Below the pieces are notes generated by a model that saw nothing but the letters and a program-made list of their open reading frames with translations, was not told the DNA's origin and ran no database searches. Positions 58,159 through 64,000 of a stretch of DNA of 64,000 nucleotides are shown here, piece after piece. Origin of the DNA: Paenibacillus sp. FSL R7-0337 (GTDB lineage: Bacteria; Bacillota; Bacilli; Paenibacillales; Paenibacillaceae). The DNA lies in NCBI RefSeq assembly GCF_037969875.1, contig NZ_CP150218.1:4402001-4466000 (forward strand). Direction: 5' to 3'. The position numbers and the translations under genes were made by a program. The first letter of the stretch is position 1. Each line of letters begins with the position of its first letter.

Positions 58159-58334
58159 ATGTATCCCTCCAGCCTGTAACGCATTCATGAGTTGTAATAG
58201 TTAATACCTCTATTAAGCACCAGAGTTGCTTGAAATGGAAGATTTTTGTCTGCCGCCATACTTCCACCCTGTTCCTTCTTGGCAAAATGAGGGAAGATAA
58301 GGCCAGCGAAACCGACTTGGAATGGAGGGATGAC

Positions 58335-59129
58335 ATGAACCCTATCAATACGCTCATCCACAAGCAATTGAAGCAGATTGAACAAGAGGAGCAAGTGACG
58401 ATCCTCTATGCCTGTGAATCAGGCAGCCGGGCGTGGGGATTCCCCTCGCAGGACAGTGATTACGATGTGCGGTTCATCTATGTGCATCGGCCGGAGTGGT
58501 ACTTATCGATCTGGGATGCACGGGATGTCATAGAGCGTCCTATTAACAATATGCTGGATATTAACGGCTGGGATCTGCGCAAAGCGCTGAAGCTGTTCCA
58601 TAAATCCAACCCGCCGCTGCTGGAGTGGCTGCAGTCCCCGATCCAGTATGCTGAGAAGTTCAGTGTGGCGGAGCAGCTTAGGGGGATCTCACCGTATACC
58701 TTTTCGCCGAAATCCTGTATGTACCATTACTTGAACATGGCCAAAGGCAATTACCGGGATTACCTGCAAGGGGAGCAGGTCAAGATCAAAAAGTATTTCT
58801 ATGTGCTGCGCCCGGTGCTGGCCTGTGAGTGGATTCACCGGTACGGGGAGATGCCGCCGATGGCATTCGAGGTGCTGGTGGAACGGCTGATTCCAAGGGA
58901 CAGTGAGCTGTGGAAGGTCGTGCAGCATTTGCTGGCCCGGAAGAAGTCGGGTGAGGAGCTGGACCTGGAACCGCGGCTGAGTGCGATTAACGAGTATCTG
59001 GAGGAGCAGCTGCAAGTGCTGGAGAAGACAGCGGCGGCATACCTCAGTGTTAAGACAGACAATCGGGACCGGGAGCTTGATGTTCTGTTCCGGGAGGTTA
59101 TGCAGGAAGTGTGGGGGTTGAATTTGTAG
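58335..59129 (+). CDS. rlaP: RlaP-like nucleotidyltransferase of the RNA repair cassette
   Basis: 264 residues from ATG 58335 with GGAGGG 5 bases upstream; an in-frame ATG at 58230 is far upstream and lacks a site. The polymerase beta-type active site is G-S-R-A-W-G-F-P-S-Q-D-S-D-Y-D-V-R-F (about 30-47). The remainder matches the YcgL/RlaP type, named for RNA repair pathway DNA polymerase beta family members, which are found beside Pnkp and Hen1. It may add nucleotides to damaged RNA ends, but its reaction is not firmly known. It is the first gene of the three-gene operon. Confidence 0.88.
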   Translation: MNPINTLIHKQLKQIEQEEQVTILYACESGSRAWGFPSQDSDYDVRFIYVHRPEWYLSIWDARDVIERPINNMLDINGWDLRKALKLFHKSNPPLLEWLQSPIQYAEKFSVAEQLRGISPYTFSPKSCMYHYLNMAKGNYRDYLQGEQVKIKKYFYVLRPVLACEWIHRYGEMPPMAFEVLVERLIPRDSELWKVVQHLLARKKSGEELDLEPRLSAINEYLEEQLQVLEKTAAAYLSVKTDNRDRELDVLFREVMQEVWGLNL

Positions 59130-59144
59130 AGGAGGAAGACAATC

Positions 59145-60410
59145 ATGGCTATTGTACAACTGAGATCAACGAACCCGCAGCTAAGCTTCATCATCCGCAA
59201 GAATCCGCAGAGCGGCATGCAGCTTCGCCCGGTCCGTCAGGGTATCGCATACGGCTGGTATTCGGATGAGGCTACTTATAATGTGTACTTCAAGGACGCT
59301 GACAATGAGGTCTCCTATAAAAAGAACGATGGCGAGAGCTTCGAGTACCTCAATGTCTCCCGCTATAACACCCCGTTATTCCCGCTGAATGCGGTGAATG
59401 AGTTCTTCTCTACCCCGTTCAAGGCGCGGGATGAGCGGGATACGGAGGGGTTTGAGCACTCTTTTACCATACAAATGATTCATGTCGAGCGGCTGCATTA
59501 CATCCGGTTCTTTGAGCAGCATCTGAAGGATTATACGTTCACCCTGGAGCACCAGGCGCATAAGAGCTATTCCCTGACCATCACTACGCGCAAAAGCCTC
59601 TACCACCTCCTGCATGTGGTCAGTGTGCTGTCCTTGTTCTTATCGATCTTCGGTGACGAGTACATCGATATCTCGGACCGGATTCTGGACAAATATATCC
59701 GCAGTCTGAACGTGATGGACGCTCCTTTCTATATCCGCAGCCTGTTCGCCCGGAATCTCCTGAAGACCCGGGAGCAGTTCAAACGGTACAAGACGGCTGT
59801 CGAGCAAACAGATCTGTACCCGATGGGTCTGGAATATGGCAGTACGGCGATACAGCGGCGGACGTTCATCTCGGGTGTGCTTCCGTTTGATAAGCCCATT
59901 CTGGATATCGGCTGCGGCGAAGGCTTCTACGCCATTCCGTATGCCGGGAAGATTGAGGGCACTTATTATGCGGTGGACATCAACGAGGAGCTGCTGGAGG
60001 TTGTGAACCGCAAAGCAAAGGCCAAGGAGCTGGATAACATCGTCACCTTCCGCTCGCTGGAGCATTTCCTGGAGCTGTACAACGGAGAGCAGGTGGATGT
60101 CATTCTGACCGAGGTGGTGGAGCATATGAGTGAGCTGGAAGCGGCTGCGCTGATCCGGCAGATCATCCGCCATGTGGATTTCGGACAGCTGATTGTGACT
60201 ACGCCGAATGCGGATTTCAATCCTTACTATGAGCTGGAGGGCTTCCGGCATGAGGATCACAAGTGGGAAAAAGGTCAGGCGGCGTTCCAGGAGTGGCTGA
60301 CGCTCACACTGCAAGGGCTGGGCGTGGAAGCCGAATTCTCGCTCGTAGGTGACCGGGTGGGGGACATTCGTACTTCGCAGAGCGCCATTGTGCGCAGACA
60401 GGAGGGTTAG
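59145..60410 (+). CDS. hen1: Hen1, 3'-terminal RNA ribose 2'-O-methyltransferase
   Basis: 421 residues. The N-terminal half (about 1-235) is the Hen1-specific domain that partners the Pnkp ligase. The C-terminal methyltransferase has P-I-L-D-I-G-C-G-E-G-F-Y-A-I-P-Y (SAM loop, about 252-267), and the metal site in T-E-V-V-E-H-M (about 320-326) with the His of I-I-R-H-V-D. T-T-P-N-A-D-F-N and R-H-E-D-H-K-W complete the Hen1 signature. It methylates the 2'-OH at the break so that the repaired RNA resists renewed cleavage. AGGAGG precedes the ATG. The next gene starts 3 bases after its stop. Confidence 0.93.
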   Translation: MAIVQLRSTNPQLSFIIRKNPQSGMQLRPVRQGIAYGWYSDEATYNVYFKDADNEVSYKKNDGESFEYLNVSRYNTPLFPLNAVNEFFSTPFKARDERDTEGFEHSFTIQMIHVERLHYIRFFEQHLKDYTFTLEHQAHKSYSLTITTRKSLYHLLHVVSVLSLFLSIFGDEYIDISDRILDKYIRSLNVMDAPFYIRSLFARNLLKTREQFKRYKTAVEQTDLYPMGLEYGSTAIQRRTFISGVLPFDKPILDIGCGEGFYAIPYAGKIEGTYYAVDINEELLEVVNRKAKAKELDNIVTFRSLEHFLELYNGEQVDVILTEVVEHMSELEAAALIRQIIRHVDFGQLIVTTPNADFNPYYELEGFRHEDHKWEKGQAAFQEWLTLTLQGLGVEAEFSLVGDRVGDIRTSQSAIVRRQEG

Positions 60411-60413
60411 GCC

Positions 60414-63023
60414 ATGGACATTCAGACGAAGGTACACACGATATTCATGCTGGTGGGCGCGACGGAGTGCGGGAAGTCTACTTTTGCCAAAGAAGTGCTG
60501 ATCCCACAGCTTAAGGCTGCGGACAGCACCACAGGTCTGCGCACGAATGTGCAGTATCTCTCTTCAGACCTGATCCGTCAGGAGATCTTGGGCTATGACT
60601 ACGATAAATATGATCAGGTCATGCTGGAGGCCAGCTCGCATACGTTCGCGCTGTTGTTCGAGCGGTTGAAGCGGGTGACCTCCTGGCCGATTAATGCGGA
60701 GTTTGTCATTATGGATACGATAGGTCTCGCTGAGGATTACCGCAGCAAGGTGCGGGCGATTGCCCAGGAGAACCAGTATAATCTGGAGGTCATTCTGTTC
60801 GATTACCGTAAGCGGGAGGATTATTATGCCTCGGAGCGCTCGAAGAAGCTGATCTCAAATCACCTGAACCGGCTGCGCCGGGAAGTGCTGCCTGTGCTGT
60901 CCCGCGAGGGCTACCATGGTATTCATAAGGTGCGGGCCAAGGATTTTCTGCTGGAAGGTGTTGAAGGTACTGAAGGTTCTGGGGAAAAGCTGCCAAACCC
61001 GGATTACCGGGTGCATATTCAGGATTGGGAGGCCTATGCCGCTGCGGTGCTTCCGCGAGATCAGGAATACATTGTGGTCGGCGACGTACATGAATGTGTT
61101 CAAGAGCTGCAAGGGCTGCTGCGCAGCTACGGCTACCGGATTGAAGAAGGGAAGCTAAGCGCTACGGATAAGCTGAGGAATACACGGATCATCCTGGCGG
61201 GCGACTGGATCGATAAAGGCAAGCAGACCCGGGAGATTATCGAGTTTTTGTATGACAATCAGGAGCATTTCCTGTTCGTAATGGGCAACCATGAGAATTT
61301 CGTCTACAAGTACCTGCGCGGGGAGATTAAGGGGACTGAGCCGGAGCTGCTGAGAACCTATTTTGACTCCACTCAGGTGTTACAGGAAGATAAAGAGCTG
61401 TTCCGTCAATTCTCCGTGCTGGTGGAGCGAGCGAAGCCCTTTTACCGCTATATCGGGAATCGGGGGCCTTCCTTCTATGTGACGCATGCGCCTTGCCGCA
61501 ATAAGTACATCGGGAAGCTGGATACGAATTCGCTGCGCCATCAGCGCAACTTCCGGCTAGACCGTGAGTCTGCGTACGAGCAGCAGCTGGGCTTCCTGAA
61601 GGAGGAGGCGGAGGGCAATCATCCGTTCCATCTGTTCGGACATATTGCCGCGAAGCAGACGTTCCGTATCAAGAACAAATTACATCTGGATACAGGGGCG
61701 GTGCATGGGAACGGGCTAACTTCTGTCCTTATAACCTTCAAGCCGTTCTACAAAAGCCATAAATCCCGCCAGCAGCTCTTGCCGGAAGAATTACCGGTTC
61801 TCTTCCGCGAAGTGAGCATGGTCTCTGTGGAGGAGCTGGATGCGGAGTCCATGCGCAGACTGCGCTATTCCTCGCAGAATAAGGTCAACTTCATCTCCGG
61901 GACGATGTCGCCTGCGGATAAGGATGAAGTAGCAGGCGAGCTGGAGTCACTGCGCAAGGGTCTGGATTATTTTGCCGGACGCGGGGTGTCTGAGGTGGTC
62001 CTTCAGCCTAAGTATATGGGATCGCGCTGCACGGTGTATCTATTCCGGGACGTAGAGCATTGTTATGCGGTTAGCCGCAATGGCTATAAGGTCAAGGCTG
62101 CAGATCTGACGCCGGTCTATGAAGGACTGCTGGGGCGGTTCGGAACGTATATGGCGGAGCAAGGCATCCGTGTGCTGCTGCTGGACGGGGAGCTTCTGCC
62201 CTGGAAGGCGCTGGGGGAAGGGCTGATTGAACGCCAGTTCCAGCCGATTGGGCGGGCGCTGGAGAACGAGCTTGCGTTCCTGAGAGAGCACGGGTTCGAG
62301 GATTCGCTCGGTGAGCTGATTCAGGCGTATGAAGCCAGCGGATTCGAGCAGGATCAGCATCATCTGACCAAAGAAGCGCTTAATACCAGCTATGGTGCTC
62401 ATGTATACCAGACGTATAAGCATGTCCGCAGCATCCGGGATGCCTATGTGGGGCTTGACCAGAGGGACGAGGCGTACCGGGTGTATAAGCGGCAGCTGGA
62501 GCTGTACGCCGGGGAGGCGGAGCTGGATTATAAGCCGTTTGCTATTCTGAAGGAAGTGATGGAGAGCGGGGAGGAACGGATGCCTGAGGGAGTAACCTCG
62601 GAGCAGTACCGCTTCCTGAATGACGATGAGATCCTGGTGCTGGACCTGCAGGAGCCGGAGGCTTACAGCCGGGCTGAGGAATATTTCGCCGCCATAACCG
62701 TTGAGCAGAAGATGGAGGGGATCGTGATCAAGCCGGAGCAGGAGCAGCCGGGAGTGGTCCCTTACCTGAAGGTCCGTAATCCGGGTTACCTGTCGATCAT
62801 CTACGGCTACGACTACAGATTTCCGCACAAGTATGCCAAGCTGATGAAGCAGAAGAATATCGCACCTAAGCTGCGCACTTCCCTGGCTGAGCACCGGCTG
62901 GGTAAGCACATGCTGGAGATTAAGCTGGAGGAGATCTCGGCGGACAACAGCACCTACAAACAGATTGCCGCGAACCTGTTGTTCGAGGTGACGAAGGAGA
63001 AGGAGATCGATCCGAGGCTCTAA
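60414..63023 (+). CDS. pnkp: Pnkp, polynucleotide kinase-phosphatase-ligase
   Basis: 869 residues, the usual length of bacterial Pnkp. The kinase domain has the P-loop G-A-T-E-C-G-K-S-T (about 15-23). The metallophosphoesterase (about 218-460) has G-D-V-H-E, G-D-W-I-D-K-G, G-N-H-E-N and T-H-A-P. The ligase-type adenylyltransferase (about 500-869) has K-Y-M-G-S-R (motif I lysine near 533), D-G-E-L-L-P-W, E-G-I-V-I-K-P (near 768) and L-K-V-R-N. All three active sites look intact. It heals 5' and 3' RNA ends and, with Hen1, reseals RNA such as ribotoxin-cut tRNA. A terminator follows. Confidence 0.96.
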   Translation: MDIQTKVHTIFMLVGATECGKSTFAKEVLIPQLKAADSTTGLRTNVQYLSSDLIRQEILGYDYDKYDQVMLEASSHTFALLFERLKRVTSWPINAEFVIMDTIGLAEDYRSKVRAIAQENQYNLEVILFDYRKREDYYASERSKKLISNHLNRLRREVLPVLSREGYHGIHKVRAKDFLLEGVEGTEGSGEKLPNPDYRVHIQDWEAYAAAVLPRDQEYIVVGDVHECVQELQGLLRSYGYRIEEGKLSATDKLRNTRIILAGDWIDKGKQTREIIEFLYDNQEHFLFVMGNHENFVYKYLRGEIKGTEPELLRTYFDSTQVLQEDKELFRQFSVLVERAKPFYRYIGNRGPSFYVTHAPCRNKYIGKLDTNSLRHQRNFRLDRESAYEQQLGFLKEEAEGNHPFHLFGHIAAKQTFRIKNKLHLDTGAVHGNGLTSVLITFKPFYKSHKSRQQLLPEELPVLFREVSMVSVEELDAESMRRLRYSSQNKVNFISGTMSPADKDEVAGELESLRKGLDYFAGRGVSEVVLQPKYMGSRCTVYLFRDVEHCYAVSRNGYKVKAADLTPVYEGLLGRFGTYMAEQGIRVLLLDGELLPWKALGEGLIERQFQPIGRALENELAFLREHGFEDSLGELIQAYEASGFEQDQHHLTKEALNTSYGAHVYQTYKHVRSIRDAYVGLDQRDEAYRVYKRQLELYAGEAELDYKPFAILKEVMESGEERMPEGVTSEQYRFLNDDEILVLDLQEPEAYSRAEEYFAAITVEQKMEGIVIKPEQEQPGVVPYLKVRNPGYLSIIYGYDYRFPHKYAKLMKQKNIAPKLRTSLAEHRLGKHMLEIKLEEISADNSTYKQIAANLLFEVTKEKEIDPRL

Positions 63024-63035
63024 AAGAAACGTCAT

Positions 63036-63072
63036 GCAGGCTGCCGGGAAGTTCCCGTAGCCTGCCTTATTT
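63036..63072 (+). terminator. Terminator of the RNA repair operon
   Basis: GCAGGCT (63036-63042) pairs with AGCCTGC (63059-63065) and CGGGAA with TTCCCG inside it, followed by a T-rich run. Confidence 0.8.
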
Positions 63073-63139
63073 TGTTATAGAGGAGATGATGGTTTACGCC
63101 TGCGGAGGACATGTGGCTGATTGCACCGTGCATGCCAGA

Positions 63140-63292
63140 TGTAATCGGAAAACCGATTACAATGGGCTAGGCGGAGGCGAGCGGGCTGAATGTAATCGGA
63201 AAACCGATCACAATGGGCTAGGCGGAGGCGAGCGGGCCGAATGTAATCGGAAAACCGATTACAAGTGGCCAAGTGGGGGCGAGGGGGTTGAA
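63140..63292. repeat. Three 51-bp tandem repeats with a palindromic core
   Basis: Units begin at 63140, 63191 and 63242, an exact 51-bp period. Each starts with a palindrome of arms TGTAATCGG / CCGATTACA around AAAA (unit 2 has one change, GATCACA). The rest of each unit is AATGGGCTAGGCGGAGGCGA or close, and unit 3 is the most diverged. Because 51 is divisible by 3, open frames arise on both strands, but the codons repeat and I do not consider them genes. It could be a dispersed repeat family or a binding-site array. Confidence 0.85.
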
Positions 63293-63320
63293 TGTTTTGT
63301 TCCAAGCCAGTTGTTGCCCC

Positions 63321-63500
63321 TTATCGCTTACGTCTGAAGATATACACTGCATGATCCTTCGAGGGCGGCAGGATATATTGCGATAACCGCTCATCCAGCT
63401 CCATTCTGAATGGTTCATCCGGGTATACGTATCGAAGTTACCTGTAATCGCAGGGTCGGTCTCTGCTGCCAATCACGATGTACATATCTACAGATGCGGA
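63321..63500 (-). pseudogene. C-terminal gene remnant with in-frame stop
   Basis: Reading on the minus strand, S-A-S-V-D-M-Y-I-V-I-G-S-R-D-R-P is followed in the same frame by one stop (near 63439) and then Y-P-D-E-P-F-R-M-E-L-D-E-R-L-S-Q-Y-I-L-P-P-S-K-D-H-A-V-Y-I-F-R-R-K-R and a stop at 63321. The sequence has good coding character but the family is not recognised. It appears to be the tail of a lost gene. Confidence 0.5.
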
Positions 63501-63559
63501 GTTGAATACATGCTTCACATAATTGTTCCTGGGGATAGGACAGGAGCAGAGATCAGCCG

Positions 63560-63874
63560 GTGGAGATGCTGTATCTGTGGCGTCTGGCGGGCATCGCCGC
63601 CATTGCTGCCGTGTTATTCGGGATTATGTACAATGTACTGTGGAATCAATTTACGCTGAAGCCGCTGTGGAATATTCTTATTGGATCGATTCTCAGTATT
63701 GCAGGCGGGATGGGTATGGTGTGGTTGTTCTCCATTGAGATGTTCGCTTCCATCCGCGCCTGGTGGCCTGGAATGCTGCTGTTATCCGTGATTCTGCATA
63801 TGGTTGCGTTCTACTTCTATGCCAGAGCGAACAGCAAGAAATCGGCGGAAGAGCTGAATAAGATCTTGAAGTAG
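63560..63874 (+). CDS. Small membrane protein of unknown function
   Basis: 104 residues from GTG 63560, or 102 from ATG 63566. Three hydrophobic helices (about 7-27, 34-58 and 65-88) are joined by short turns with Trp residues (N-V-L-W-N-Q, I-R-A-W-W-P-G), and the C-terminus is charged (A-N-S-K-K-S-A-E-E-L-N-K). No family was recognised. The ribosome binding site is weak. A terminator shared with the gene on the right lies 49 bases downstream. Confidence 0.7.
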   Translation: MEMLYLWRLAGIAAIAAVLFGIMYNVLWNQFTLKPLWNILIGSILSIAGGMGMVWLFSIEMFASIRAWWPGMLLLSVILHMVAFYFYARANSKKSAEELNKILK

Positions 63875-63923
63875 TCGGAGAGCTACGCGAAGCCGGGATT
63901 GCAGACTTGAAGTATACGTTAAA

Positions 63924-63960
63924 AAGAAGGAGAGCACCCCGTGGGACTGCTCTCCTTCTT
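63924..63960. terminator. Bidirectional terminator
   Basis: AAGAAGGAGAGCA (63924-63936) and TGCTCTCCTTCTT (63948-63960) form a perfect 13-bp stem between the small membrane protein gene and the end of a minus-strand gene. Confidence 0.88.
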
Positions 63961-63969
63961 CATATTGAT

Positions 63970-64000
63970 CTATGCCGTTCCATGGACCAGCGTGAAGTTA
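63970..64000 (-). CDS. Likely 3' end of a minus-strand gene (partial)
   Basis: The minus strand reads N-F-T-L-V-H-G-T-A and a stop at 63970-63972, 10 bases beyond a bidirectional terminator. The fragment is too short to identify. The terminator position is the main support for a convergent gene entering from the right. Confidence 0.35.
   Translation of the reverse strand, partial: NFTLVHGTA

Noticed and set aside
63140..63292. CRISPR array
   Set aside because: Only three units, and the sequence between palindromes is also repeated, so there are no variable spacers and no cas genes.
63075..63337. Overlapping open frames on both strands through the 51-bp repeats
   Set aside because: They exist only because the repeat length is divisible by 3; codons repeat and no ribosome binding site is present.

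Overview
The window is a low-GC Gram-positive chromosome segment and looks like Paenibacillus. The evidence is intermediate base composition, strong AGGAGG ribosome binding sites with frequent TTG and GTG starts, a secreted polysaccharide lyase with SLH domains, stalk (copper amine oxidase N-like) domains, Lpl/Ytc-type sugar ABC transporters and B. subtilis-like regulator and enzyme pairs. No rRNA, tRNA or CRISPR array was found.

Region 1 (1-12.1 kb) is the late right end of a podovirus-like prophage. It holds a tail or stabilisation protein, a fibre, a secreted stalk protein, an ejection-type protein, a glucosaminidase, a 1529-residue LPD38-type internal protein, XhlA, an M15 endolysin and a holin. 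A small XRE regulator and a 64-codon gene behind a LexA-type SOS box follow. The junction between the ejection protein and the glucosaminidase has a textbook -1 frameshift layout: GGGAAAC, an immediate stop codon, then a 9-bp stem.

Region 2 (12.1-21.6 kb) is a patchwork of small modules separated by at least six pieces of the 3' end of the tmRNA gene (ssrA). Several pieces carry the same downstream terminator. The modules are a truncated YhfC gene, a nucleotidyltransferase, an ECF sigma/anti-sigma pair, an APH-like kinase, a GNAT, an Rrf2/NmrA-type reductase pair and a truncated Rpn nuclease. I read this as repeated integration at ssrA, with the intact gene probably to the left of the window.

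Region 3 (21.6-26.6 kb) has a reductase/hydrolase fusion under a TetR regulator, with matching operators at both genes, then an MscS channel and a tandem VOC protein. Region 4 (26.6-38.4 kb) is a carbohydrate locus: AraC-type membrane regulator, two permeases, a binding lipoprotein, a GH130 enzyme and an SLH-anchored PL8 lyase with a cre site. Region 5 (38.5-53.3 kb) has duplicated flavoproteins, a stalk protein, an adenosine deaminase-like enzyme, an AbrB/Doc toxin-antitoxin pair, a two-component system with a VTT membrane protein, a pectate lyase with a cre site, and an ArsR/reductase pair with twin operators.

Region 6 (53.1-56.1 kb) is decayed: a scarred pectate lyase copy, a doubly frameshifted AAA ATPase, its eroded partner, and a DUF6809-like gene that appears to start at ATA. 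Region 7 (56.1-63.1 kb) is a bacterial RNA repair cassette (RlaP, Hen1, Pnkp) divergent from two WYL regulators. The window ends with a 51-bp palindromic tandem repeat, a gene remnant and a small membrane protein.
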